DNA from: Thermoplasmata archaeon
GTDB lineage: Archaea; Thermoplasmatota; Thermoplasmata; Lutacidiplasmatales; UBA184
Assembly (NCBI GenBank): GCA_030040035.1
Contig: JASHUJ010000146.1
Span: 1-15,697 of the forward strand
Reading direction: 5' to 3'
DNA: 15,697 nucleotides
This document shows positions 1-7,140 of this stretch, in pieces. The position numbers and the translations under genes were made by a program. Positions within the stretch are counted from its first letter, which is position 1; every line of letters begins with the position of its first letter. Below the pieces are notes generated by a model that ran no database searches, was not told the DNA's origin, and was given only the letters and a program-made list of their open reading frames with translations.

Positions 1-888
1 CTGAACGCGCTCGACCTCAAGATCGAGGGCACCAAGTGCGTGGGCTTTCTCGGACCCAACGGAGCGGGAAAGACGACCACGCTCAAGCTACTGACCGACA
101 TGATCTTCCCGACGCAGGGCGAGTGCTGGCTCAACGGCATCTCCGTTCAAGAGAACCGGAAAGGCGCGCTCGCCGACGCGGGCGTGCTCATCGAGAGCCC
201 GGAGATCTACCCCTCGCTCACGCCGAACGAGGCGCTCGGGATGGTCGCCGACCTGCGGGGCGTCCCCGTGGCCGAGCATCGGGAGCGGATCCGGACCGTG
301 CTCGAGGAGGTGAAGATGTCCGAGTGGGGCGATCAGAAGTTCGGGAAGATGTCGAAGGGGATGAAACAGCGGATCAACATCGCCGCCACGCTGATCCACA
401 ACCCGGACGTCCTCCTGCTCGACGAGCCCTCGACCGGACTCGATCCCCGCGGCATGGCGGAGGTCCGCTCCATCGTCCGCGATCTGAAGAAGAGCCGACG
501 CCTGATCTTCATGAGCAGCCACATCCTCAGCGAGGTCGTCGACGTGTGCGACGAGGTCGCGCTCATCGACAAAGGAAAGCTGCTCTTCTACGACACGCTC
601 GAGAACGTCACGGCGCGCTTCGGGGACGGGAACGCCTCCGTCGACGTCGCCTTCGCTCGCCCGATCGCGCCCGAGACGCTGGCGGGGGCCATCGCGTCCC
701 TCCCGGGCGTCTCCAAGACCCAGCTCCTGGATCCGAAGCGGGTCCGCATCGGGTTCACCGGCGGCGCCGAGGGGCAGGAGCGGCTCGTGGAGGCCCTGGT
801 CGGGCAGCACCTGGGCGTCCTGAGCGTGAGCGAGTCGGAGAGCGTGCTCGAAGAGGTCTACTTGAGCCAGATCTCGCGGGGGGACTAG
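1..888 (+). CDS. ABC-2 type exporter ATP-binding protein (5' end cut by window)
   Basis: ATP-hydrolysing subunit of an ABC exporter, acting at the inner face of the membrane with the permease that follows. The frame is open from base 1, so the start lies outside the window; probably some 20 residues are missing. Counting from base 1, Walker A GPNGAGKT is at residues 18-25, a signature of the form SKGMKQR (in place of LSGGQ) at 118-124, Walker B with catalytic Asp-Glu at 141-142 followed by PSTGLDP, and the H-loop histidine in SSH at about 174. The SKGMKQR signature is common in the CcmA/DrrA/Nat-like group that pairs with ABC-2 permeases. The C-terminal 80 or so residues form the variable accessory region. 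The stop codon is three bases before the permease ATG, so the two are one operon. The substrate cannot be told from sequence. Confidence 0.93.
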   Translation: MNALDLKIEGTKCVGFLGPNGAGKTTTLKLLTDMIFPTQGECWLNGISVQENRKGALADAGVLIESPEIYPSLTPNEALGMVADLRGVPVAEHRERIRTVLEEVKMSEWGDQKFGKMSKGMKQRINIAATLIHNPDVLLLDEPSTGLDPRGMAEVRSIVRDLKKSRRLIFMSSHILSEVVDVCDEVALIDKGKLLFYDTLENVTARFGDGNASVDVAFARPIAPETLAGAIASLPGVSKTQLLDPKRVRIGFTGGAEGQERLVEALVGQHLGVLSVSESESVLEEVYLSQISRGD

Positions 889-891
889 TCG

Positions 892-1770
892 ATGGCGACG
901 TCGACCGCGAACGCCCCGAGCGCGGGGTCGCAGGTGCCGGAGTCGTTCGCCCAGGTGTGGAAGCTCACCCGGTACCAGCTGCGCGAGTACATTCGCTCGC
1001 GGCGGTTCGTCGCGCTGACCGCCATCGTGCTGGTCATCGGCCTCATCATTTCGGCCGTGGTCGCCCACTTCCGCGGTTCGCTCGTCGCCTCGAACCTCGC
1101 GTTCTACGGCAGCTTTTGGGGCAGCGGGGCCCCGGTCGTGATCGTTCTCGCCGCCGTCTTTTTCGGCGGCGACGCGATCGCGGGCGAATTCCAGAACAAG
1201 ACCGGCTACTTCCTGATGGGGCTGCCGCTCCGCCGCACCACGGTCTACGTCGGAAAGTACATCGCGGCCTTCACGGCCTCGCTCGCGATGGTCGTATTGT
1301 TCCTGATCATCCTGCTCGGGAACGGCGCGTACTACTTCGGGACCGGGGCGCTGCCCTGGCAGCTCGGCCTGTCCCTGCTCCTGACGATCGTGTACCTGGG
1401 CGCCGTGCTCGGCGCGACGTTCCTGTTCAGCTCGCTGTTCAAGACCAGTGCGTACGGGTTCGTGCTCACGGCGATCCTGTTCCTCTTCGGCTTCTCGCTG
1501 CTCGAGGACCTGGTCACGGGGCTCGTCAAGATCGAACCGTGGATGGTGATCTCGTACGCGAGCTCGACGATCGGCAGCGTGTTCTCCTCGAGCGTGAACT
1601 GGGGGCTCTCCGGCACGATCTCGACCGTGACGAGCGGGATGGGCCCCCGCTCCGTCTCGATCACGACCTACACGGCGGGCGTGGCCGAGGGGATCGTGAT
1701 CATGATCGGCTACCTCCTGATCACGGCGATCGCCGGCCTCTGGCTGTTCGAGCGCGAGGAGTTCACCTGA
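892..1770 (+). CDS. ABC-2 family transporter permease
   Basis: Membrane subunit of the ABC exporter encoded with the ATPase just upstream. The protein has 292 residues, with a cytoplasmic N-terminal tail of about 38 residues followed by six likely membrane helices near residues 40-60, 74-94, 122-144, 156-180, 187-208 and 262-286. After helix 2 comes the stretch GEFQNKTGYFLMGLPLRR (about 98-115), typical of ABC-2 permeases, where this loop contacts the ATPase. The ATG start is three bases after the ATPase stop, which supports translational coupling. A serine/threonine-rich loop of about 45 residues between helices 5 and 6 probably faces outside. The gene ends 21 bases from the convergent MFS gene. 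Possible roles include export of a drug, lipid or peptide; the sequence does not decide. Confidence 0.9.
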   Translation: MATSTANAPSAGSQVPESFAQVWKLTRYQLREYIRSRRFVALTAIVLVIGLIISAVVAHFRGSLVASNLAFYGSFWGSGAPVVIVLAAVFFGGDAIAGEFQNKTGYFLMGLPLRRTTVYVGKYIAAFTASLAMVVLFLIILLGNGAYYFGTGALPWQLGLSLLLTIVYLGAVLGATFLFSSLFKTSAYGFVLTAILFLFGFSLLEDLVTGLVKIEPWMVISYASSTIGSVFSSSVNWGLSGTISTVTSGMGPRSVSITTYTAGVAEGIVIMIGYLLITAIAGLWLFEREEFT

Positions 1771-1791
1771 GCGAACGCCCGTTCCCCGCCG

Positions 1792-3036
1792 TCACGCGCG
1801 GTTCGCCCGTGCGTTCAGCGCCGGAGTGACGTAGCGCGACAGCACGAGCCCGGCCGGCAGGGTCGGGGCGACGAGGATCGCCCAGATCAGCAGCGGGTCC
1901 GAGGTGGCCGAGAGGACCGCGCCCCCCAGGACCGGCGCGGCCAGCGCCCCGACGCCCACGATCGCCGAGAACACGCCGTTGTAGGCCCCGATCTCGAGGG
2001 CGGGGGCGAGGTTCGACGGGAGGGTCTGGCTCGGGATCGAAACGAGGTTCTCTCCCACGGTCAGGATGAGGCAGACGACGAAGAACGCCGGCACGAGGAC
2101 GAGCGCGAGGTGCCCGACCAGGCCGAGCAGGAGGAAGCCGGCGGCGTAGGCCGCGAATCCGGCGAGCAGGATCGACGTGTGGCGGTGCCCGATCGCGGCC
2201 CGGGTCATCGGCGCCTGTCCGAAGACCACGACGAGGCCGTTCACGGCCAGTCCCGCGCCCAGGATCGCATACGGCAGCCCGAGCACCGTGTTGACGTAGA
2301 GCGGGAAGATCGATTGCCACTGGCCGACGGTCAACGTGCCGAGGGCCTCGGCCGCGCAGAACGCGAGGAACGGGCGGTCTCGGGCGAGGATCCCGAAGCT
2401 GGAGCGCATCGAGCCGGCCCGAGGTCGCGCGGTCGGCGCGACCGGCGCCGGCCCCGGCGCGGTGCGGGCGCGATCGTACGGGGACGGTTCCAGCACGACC
2501 GTGAGGAGGCTCGTACTGACCAGGAGGACCAGGCCCGCGACGAGCGCGACCAGGACAAAGCCGACGAACCCGATCAGCACCCCGCCGAAGAGGACGCCGA
2601 TCGTGAAGCCGACGTTCCAGCCGACCCGGACCCAGGTGTAGCCCATCGTCCGGTCGGAACCCTCGACGAAATCCGCCACGTACGCGGAGATCGCGGGGCC
2701 GGCGATCGTGCCGACGACCTGGACCAGGGTGGAGAGGACGAGGACCCCGATCAGCGAGTGCGCCTCCAGCATCTCGGCCAGCCCGAAGAACGAGGCCGCC
2801 TCGGCGGCGAGCGCCAGGAGGAACACGCGGCGCCGGCCGACCCGGTCCGTGACGATCCCGGCGAACGGGACCAAGAGGAGCGGCACCACGCCGGTGGCGG
2901 CGACGAGCAGCCCGATCTCGATGTAGCCGATCCCGAGGACGTTCCGGAGGTAGAGGACCAGGAAGGGGAGGACGAGCGCGACGCCCGTCGCGCGGACGAC
3001 CGCCCCGAACGCGAGCCATCGCAGGTTGCGGTCCAT
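1792..3036 (-). CDS. MFS transporter, drug-efflux-like
   Basis: Major facilitator superfamily secondary transporter, 414 residues and about 12 hydrophobic helices in two halves. The motif-A loop between helices 2 and 3 reads GIVTDRVGRRR (about residues 60-70), a good match to the family GxxxDRxGRR pattern. A central cytoplasmic linker rich in Pro, Ala and Arg (about residues 187-213) separates the halves, as expected. The ATG start is followed by MDRNLRWLAFG, and helix 1 begins soon after. A GAGG stretch lies a few bases before the ATG. The gene is divergent from taw1, and the 78-base gap carries an ATAAG/CTTAT box that could serve both directions. The substrate is unknown; similarity is to sugar- or drug-type MFS members only at the motif level. 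Confidence 0.88.
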   Translation of the reverse strand: MDRNLRWLAFGAVVRATGVALVLPFLVLYLRNVLGIGYIEIGLLVAATGVVPLLLVPFAGIVTDRVGRRRVFLLALAAEAASFFGLAEMLEAHSLIGVLVLSTLVQVVGTIAGPAISAYVADFVEGSDRTMGYTWVRVGWNVGFTIGVLFGGVLIGFVGFVLVALVAGLVLLVSTSLLTVVLEPSPYDRARTAPGPAPVAPTARPRAGSMRSSFGILARDRPFLAFCAAEALGTLTVGQWQSIFPLYVNTVLGLPYAILGAGLAVNGLVVVFGQAPMTRAAIGHRHTSILLAGFAAYAAGFLLLGLVGHLALVLVPAFFVVCLILTVGENLVSIPSQTLPSNLAPALEIGAYNGVFSAIVGVGALAAPVLGGAVLSATSDPLLIWAILVAPTLPAGLVLSRYVTPALNARANRA

Positions 3037-3072
3037 CCGTTCCTCGGAGAGCGCGGCGGAGCAGGGCCGCCG

Positions 3073-3086
3073 AGAAAAGCCTTATC
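3073..3086 (+). promoter_or_regulatory. TATA/BRE-like box for taw1, possibly also for the MFS gene
   Basis: A-rich then T-rich stretch AGAAAAGCCTTATC in GC-rich surroundings. The CTTAT core lies about 30 bases before the taw1 ATG, so transcription would begin at or very near the start codon. Read on the other strand (GATAAG) it is about 47 bases before the MFS ATG, so it could be shared. Inferred from position and composition only. Confidence 0.5.
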
Positions 3087-3114
3087 GGTGGAACGACGGT
3101 CGCGCCGGTCGACG

Positions 3115-4095
3115 ATGGGCGATCAGGACCTCTCGACCGAGCTCGCGGGCCAGGGCTACCAGCTCGTCGGCAAGCACTCGGCCGTCAAGATGTGCTACTG
3201 GACCCACAAATCGCTCACGCAGGGGCGGGACTGCTACAAGGGCCGCTTCTACGGGATCGAGAGCCACCGCTGCCTGCAGATGTCGCCGGCGATCGACTCG
3301 TGCAACCTTCACTGCCGGTTCTGCTGGCGGAACCAGGGCTGGGAGAACGACGCGCTGATGCCCGAATACGACGACCCGGAGGGGCTGCTCGACCGGTCGA
3401 TCGAGGCCCAGCGCCGGATCCTCTCGGGGTTCAAGGGCGATCCCGCCGTGGAGCTCGCGCGCTGGGAGGAGTCGCAGCAGCCCCGGCACATCGCGATCTC
3501 CCTGACCGGCGAGCCGACGCTCTATCCGAAGATGAACCGCTTCCTCGAGCTCTGCCACGCGCGGGGGATCACCACGTTCCTCGTCACGAACGGGACCAAC
3601 CCGGATGCCCTGCGCGCCCTCGACCCGCTGCCGACCCAGCTGTACGTTTCGGTGACGGCGCCGAACGCGGAGGTGTTCCGCCGGCTCACGCTGCCGGCGC
3701 AGGAGGACGCCTGGGAGCGGCTCCTCGAGTCGCTCGCGATCGTCCGGGACCTGCGCACCCGCCGTGTCCTCCGGCACACGCTGGTCCGCGGATGGAATCT
3801 CGGCTGGGTGGAGCAGTACGCGGGCCTCGATCTGCTCGCCCGGCCCGACTTCATCGAGCCGAAGGGCTACGTGTACATGGGCAAGTCGCGCCAGCGCCTC
3901 GGGCGCGACCACGTGCCCGAGCACGAGGAGATCGCGGCCTTCGCCCACCGGCTGGCGACCCGCACCGGCTACCTCGAGCTCGACGCGTCGCCCGAATCGA
4001 AGGTCGTGCTGCTCGGTCGGAGCGCCGAAGGGCGATTCCTGCCGTCCCGGGCCCCCGCGCTCGCGTCGTTGCCGCTCGTCGCGGCGTCCGCCTAG
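3115..4095 (+). CDS. taw1: tRNA 4-demethylwyosine synthase (TYW1/Taw1), radical SAM
   Basis: Radical SAM enzyme that condenses N1-methylguanosine-37 of tRNA-Phe with pyruvate to make the tricyclic 4-demethylwyosine base, a step that protects reading frame. The protein is 326 residues, close to archaeal Taw1. The radical SAM cluster is Cys63, Cys67 and Cys70 in CNLHCRFCW. Three further cysteines at 27, 40 and 53 would bind the second 4Fe-4S cluster. The spacing 13-13-10-4-3 is the same as I recall for the Methanocaldococcus enzyme. Other family stretches are LQMSP before the cluster, SLTGEPTLYP, and a late PKGYVYMGKSRQRL. The frame is open far upstream, antisense to the MFS gene, but homology begins at the ATG at 3115, which also sits about 30 bases after the TATA-like box. 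It converges on the Sec61-beta gene. Confidence 0.95.
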   Translation: MGDQDLSTELAGQGYQLVGKHSAVKMCYWTHKSLTQGRDCYKGRFYGIESHRCLQMSPAIDSCNLHCRFCWRNQGWENDALMPEYDDPEGLLDRSIEAQRRILSGFKGDPAVELARWEESQQPRHIAISLTGEPTLYPKMNRFLELCHARGITTFLVTNGTNPDALRALDPLPTQLYVSVTAPNAEVFRRLTLPAQEDAWERLLESLAIVRDLRTRRVLRHTLVRGWNLGWVEQYAGLDLLARPDFIEPKGYVYMGKSRQRLGRDHVPEHEEIAAFAHRLATRTGYLELDASPESKVVLLGRSAEGRFLPSRAPALASLPLVAASA

Positions 4096-4129
4096 CGGCG
4101 GAAAGCGACTCGAAGTTCTGTCGGCGCGT

Positions 4130-4291
4130 TCAGATGCCGCGCCAGTTGAGGATCTCGACGAAGATCGCGGCGCCGATCCCCAGCCCGATCACGAGGTACG
4201 GGTTGATCTTCAGCGCCCGGGTCTCCTCCATGTCGTAGTACTGGATCAGGCCGGCGGCGCTGGAGAAGCCGGAGCGCTTCTGGTCGGGCAT
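4130..4291 (-). CDS. secG: Preprotein translocase Sec61-beta (archaeal SecG)
   Basis: Small subunit of the SecYEG/Sec61 protein-conducting channel. It has only 53 residues. The N-terminal half is polar and contains SSAAGLIQYYDMEE (about residues 10-23), which matches the family pattern of Ser-Ala-Gly-Leu-Ile-x-Tyr. Then come an acidic turn, ALKINPYLVIG (about 26-36), and one membrane helix of about 17 residues (32-48) close to the C-terminus, ending in NWRGI. This is the standard tail-anchored Sec61-beta layout and size. The ATG lies 27 bases after a TTAAATA box with no Shine-Dalgarno, which suggests a leaderless mRNA. The sppA gene lies upstream on the same strand, and taw1 converges from the other side with a gap of 34 bases. 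Its length makes it easy to miss in annotation. Confidence 0.93.
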   Translation of the reverse strand: MPDQKRSGFSSAAGLIQYYDMEETRALKINPYLVIGLGIGAAIFVEILNWRGI

Positions 4292-4317
4292 CGGTCGAAC
4301 GAGCAGCGTCGGGGCGG

Positions 4318-4324
4318 TATTTAA
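4318..4324 (-). promoter_or_regulatory. TATA box of the Sec61-beta gene
   Basis: On the minus strand TTAAATA, in a 48-base gap between the sppA stop and the Sec61-beta ATG. Its last base is 27 bases before the ATG, the classical archaeal TATA distance for a transcript that starts at the initiation codon. It gives this gene its own promoter, independent of sppA. Confidence 0.75.
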
Positions 4325-4339
4325 CCGCTCGCGGACGGA

Positions 4340-5134
4340 TCATCGACGGAACGAGAAGGACCCGAGGTCGACGACCGCATCCTCGACCGCATCGGACATC
4401 CGGCCGAAGAGGCCCCGACCCACATCGTTGGCCCCGCCGTAGAGGATCCGGTCGACGAGCGCCCGCGGGGGCGCGACGCGGACGGTCTTGCGGGACGGCA
4501 CTCCCGTGAGACGGGCCAGTTCCTCGATCGCGATCTCCCGGTCGCCGAGGGCGTCGAGAAGGCCGAGCTTCAGCGCCTGTGCTCCCGTCCAGAACTCGCC
4601 GGTCGCGAGGGCGCGGATCTCCTCGACCGGACGCTTCCGCTCGCGCGCGACGAGCTCCACGAACTGTTCGTAGCCCTCGTGCGTGATCGCCTGGAGCTTC
4701 GCGCGTTCCTCGTCGGTGAGCGGTCGGTAGCCCTGGTAGGCGTCCTTGTGGACGCCCTCGTGCAAGAGATCGACCGAGATGCCGAGCCGGCGAACGAGGT
4801 CGCGCACCGCCACATGGGCGAAGATCACCCCGATCGAACCGACCTCGGACTCCGGGTAGGCGAACACGCGCCGGGCCCCGATCGCCGCGAGGTAGGCGCC
4901 CGAAGCGCCGATCGACCCGATCGACGCGTACACCGGCTTGACCTGATCGAGCCGCTTGACCGCGAGATACAGGTCGGCCGACGCGACGACCTCGCCGCCG
5001 CCGCTCGAGATGTCGAGCAGCACGCCGCGCACGCGGCGGCGGTTCCGCAGTCCCTTGAGCAGGCGGACGTACGGTTCGACGCTCCGCTCGCGGATCGTGC
5101 CGCGGAACTGTACGTGGGCCAGGATCTCGCGCAT
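4340..5134 (-). CDS. sppA: Signal peptide peptidase SppA-like serine protease (S49)
   Basis: Member of the S49 family, which degrades signal peptides left after export with a Ser-Lys dyad. With the ATG at 5134 the protein has 264 residues. The nucleophile is Ser78 in GSIGASGAYLAA and the general base is Lys130 in GVHKDAYQGYRPLTDEER. The spacing of 52 residues equals that recalled for the Bacillus and Thermococcus enzymes. ISSGGGEV (42-49) and ESEVGSIG (95-102) are further family stretches. No N-terminal membrane anchor is visible, whereas most SppA proteins have one. The frame is open further upstream, but that part overlaps the divergent gene and is not hydrophobic. GAGGG lies a few bases before this ATG. 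Peptide cleavage is inferred from the family; the site of action is uncertain without the anchor. Confidence 0.9.
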   Translation of the reverse strand: MREILAHVQFRGTIRERSVEPYVRLLKGLRNRRRVRGVLLDISSGGGEVVASADLYLAVKRLDQVKPVYASIGSIGASGAYLAAIGARRVFAYPESEVGSIGVIFAHVAVRDLVRRLGISVDLLHEGVHKDAYQGYRPLTDEERAKLQAITHEGYEQFVELVARERKRPVEEIRALATGEFWTGAQALKLGLLDALGDREIAIEELARLTGVPSRKTVRVAPPRALVDRILYGGANDVGRGLFGRMSDAVEDAVVDLGSFSFRR

Positions 5135-5170
5135 CGGCGCCCTCGGTCGCCGCCCCGAGGCCGCGGGAGG

Positions 5171-5179
5171 CACTAATCG
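5171..5179. promoter_or_regulatory. A/T-rich element between sppA and the divergent membrane gene
   Basis: CACTAATCG (minus strand CGATTAGTG) is the only clear A/T-rich spot in the 100-base divergent gap. It lies about 40 bases before the sppA ATG and about 60 bases before the GTG of the membrane protein. It is a weak TATA candidate and could serve one or both directions. Confidence 0.3.
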
Positions 5180-5234
5180 GCTTCGCTCCGGGTCGACCGC
5201 ACCCCTGAAGTACGCCCGACCGCGCACGGGGCGC

Positions 5235-6236
5235 GTGCGGATCCGGATCCGTCCGAGGTTTCCGGTCCTCGCGCTGCTCCTGCTCGCGCCTTCGATCCCC
5301 GAGCTGCTGACCGGCTCGACGCCCATCTCGAATCTGTTCTTCGATCCGTTGGCCTTCGCCTTCGGATTTGGGCTCGATATCGCGCTGTACGGCACGGGAG
5401 CCCTCCTGATCCGGGAGTACTGCGCCGCGTACGGGAAGGGTTGGCCCTCGGTCCTGCTGCTCGGGGCGGCCTACGGGATCGCGGAGGAAGGGATCGAGGT
5501 CCACACGTTCTTCCAGACCTCGGGCTCGCCGGTGGGCCTGCTCGGGAGCTACGGGCACCTTTGGGGCGTCAACTGGCTCTGGGCGCTGGGTCTCATGACG
5601 TTCCATGCCACGTACTCGATCGCGCTCCCGATCCTGCTGACCCAACTATGGTTCCCGGGGGTCAAGAGCGCCCGGTGGCTGGATCGGGGGGCGATCGCCC
5701 TGCTCGCCGGGGTCTTCGTCCTCGAGGTCGTCGGGTTCGGATTCCTGGTCGGCCACGGTCCCAGCCCGGCGGCCCTGGCGTTCTTCGTCGCCCTGGCCGC
5801 CGCCTTGATCTTCCTGGCCACTCGCGTTCCGGCCGGCTGGCTCTCCGTCCGACCCGGGCCCCGCCGGATCGGGCGATGGACGCTCATGGTCGTGGGGTCG
5901 CTCAGTTTCGACGCCTGGGCGATCGTCCTCGTGCTGGCCGCGACGCACCGGGTCCCGGCGGTCGTCGCCGCGGCGTTCCTCGTGGCGGTCAATCTGGGGG
6001 TCGTGGCCGTGATCCACAGCCGGGTGGGAGCGCAGGGCCTCGACCGGTCCAAGTACTACTTCGCGGTCGGGATGATGGGCGTCCTGTTCCTGTGGGACGT
6101 CGCCGTGGAGTTCAGCGTTCCGGGGATCCTGCTCGTCGCCGCCGTGTTCGCCTACCTGCTCTATCGGCTCGGACGGACGATCGCGCGCCGCGAAGCGGCG
6201 AGGGTCCCCTCGGGAGCGACGGGGACGGTCGGTTGA
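5235..6236 (+). CDS. Polytopic membrane protein, function unknown (EE...H motif)
   Basis: Hydrophobic protein of 333 residues with about eight or nine likely membrane helices and a short basic cytoplasmic tail. I do not know its function. Conserved-looking polar residues lie in or beside membrane segments: Glu23 in PELLTGSTP, Arg60-Glu61, Glu84-Glu85 and His90 in YGIAEEGIEVH, His108, Asn113, and His124 in TFHATYSIALP. The pairing of Glu-Glu in one helix with His in later ones recalls CPBP (Abi/CAAX-type) intramembrane proteases. However, the family's EExxxR motif is not met, since the residue after EEGIE is Val, then His. I recall bacterial and archaeal proteins of this pattern that are annotated only as hypothetical. 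The GTG start is chosen because helix 1 begins nine residues later; the open frame before it is antisense to sppA. It is divergent from sppA. Confidence 0.8.
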   Translation: MRIRIRPRFPVLALLLLAPSIPELLTGSTPISNLFFDPLAFAFGFGLDIALYGTGALLIREYCAAYGKGWPSVLLLGAAYGIAEEGIEVHTFFQTSGSPVGLLGSYGHLWGVNWLWALGLMTFHATYSIALPILLTQLWFPGVKSARWLDRGAIALLAGVFVLEVVGFGFLVGHGPSPAALAFFVALAAALIFLATRVPAGWLSVRPGPRRIGRWTLMVVGSLSFDAWAIVLVLAATHRVPAVVAAAFLVAVNLGVVAVIHSRVGAQGLDRSKYYFAVGMMGVLFLWDVAVEFSVPGILLVAAVFAYLLYRLGRTIARREAARVPSGATGTVG

Positions 6237-6252
6237 CCGCCCCCCGCCGGAG

Positions 6253-7140
6253 CTAGGACTGCGCGTTGAGGAAGCCGAGCACCGTCCCGAGGTACTTCGG
6301 TCGCTCTTCCCAGAATGCGGTGTGGGAACTGTCGGAAAAGAACGCGAGCTCCGACCCGGGAATGCCGTGGTGGATCGACTCGGCCACTCGAGGCGTCACC
6401 TCGTCGTAGCGCCCGGTCGTGACGAGGGTGGGGATGCGGATCTCGCCCAGCCGTGCCGTCGCGTCGTAGTCCCGGATCGTCCCCGTGATCGTGAACTCGT
6501 TGGGGCCGTTCATCGTGCCGTACTTCGGGAGGCTCGTGTGATCGAGCGTGTACGTGAGCTCGGCCGGCCACTCGGCGAGTCGGCACAGGTGCCGCCGGTA
6601 GAACTCCAGGACGGCTGCGAGGTACTCCGGGTGCTGGTACTCCCCTTTCGCCTCATGCCGCTCGAGGACCTCGGGGAGCGGCGGAGGGAGTTCCCGCTTG
6701 AGCCGCTGCATCTCGCGCACGGTGAGCGGAACGTCGGCGAGACCGCTCGCGCTGACGAGCGTACGCACCGGCACCGGATAGGCGAGCGCGTACGCGATCG
6801 CCAGGAGCCCGCCGTAGCTGGATCCGATCAGGTGGACGCGCTCGAGCCCGAGGGCCCGGCGGAGCATCTCGAGGTCCTCGACGTCCCGGTCGATCGAATA
6901 CTCGCTCACACTCCGGGCGAGGTCCGACCGACCGCAGCCGAGCTGGTCGTAGAAGATCACGCGGTAGCCGCCCCCGGCGAGGTCCGCGAACGGCAGCACG
7001 TAGTCGTGCGTCCCCCCGGGCCCCCCGTGGAGCACGACGGCCGTCTCCTTCGATCCGGGATCCCCGACGGCCTTCCAATATAACCGGTAGCCCCGGATCT
7101 CCGCAGCCCCTTCCTGTACGGTCGGGAGCGCCGGCGGCAC
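6253..7140 (-). CDS. pip: Proline iminopeptidase / tricorn F1-like aminopeptidase
   Basis: Alpha/beta hydrolase that removes N-terminal residues from short peptides. Its 295 residues compare with 293 for tricorn-interacting factor F1 of Thermoplasma. HGGPGG (38-43) forms the oxyanion-hole region. The nucleophile is Ser108 in GSSYGG, the acid Asp246 in TGRYDEVTP, and the base His273 in SSHTAF. These positions run two or three residues ahead of the Ser105, Asp244, His271 triad that I recall for F1. YGTMNGPNEFTITG (207-220) in the cap region is a strong F1-type stretch. In Thermoplasma F1 trims peptides released by the proteasome and tricorn; whether tricorn exists here cannot be seen. The start is a GTG placed about 25 bases after a TATA-like box, with no Shine-Dalgarno. 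The gene is cytoplasmic (no signal peptide) and ends close to the convergent membrane protein. Confidence 0.92.
   Translation of the reverse strand: MPPALPTVQEGAAEIRGYRLYWKAVGDPGSKETAVVLHGGPGGTHDYVLPFADLAGGGYRVIFYDQLGCGRSDLARSVSEYSIDRDVEDLEMLRRALGLERVHLIGSSYGGLLAIAYALAYPVPVRTLVSASGLADVPLTVREMQRLKRELPPPLPEVLERHEAKGEYQHPEYLAAVLEFYRRHLCRLAEWPAELTYTLDHTSLPKYGTMNGPNEFTITGTIRDYDATARLGEIRIPTLVTTGRYDEVTPRVAESIHHGIPGSELAFFSDSSHTAFWEERPKYLGTVLGFLNAQS

Noticed and set aside
36..1829. 597-codon plus-strand frame overlapping both ABC genes
   Set aside because: Arg/Pro/Gly-rich shadow in another frame of two well-supported ABC transporter genes.
1763..3019. 418-codon minus-strand frame
   Set aside because: Shadow of the MFS transporter, which has motif A and twelve helices in the other frame.
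2110..3114. Long open N-terminal extension of the taw1 frame
   Set aside because: Antisense to the MFS gene, low-complexity Glu/Asp/Arg sequence, and Taw1 homology begins at the ATG at 3115.
5135..5395. Upstream extension of the sppA frame
   Set aside because: Overlaps the start of the divergent membrane protein, is not hydrophobic, and adds nothing known to the family.
4092..5645. 517-codon minus-strand frame across Sec61-beta, sppA and the membrane protein
   Set aside because: Charged, repetitive composition and no domain; the SppA dyad and Sec61-beta motifs lie in other frames.
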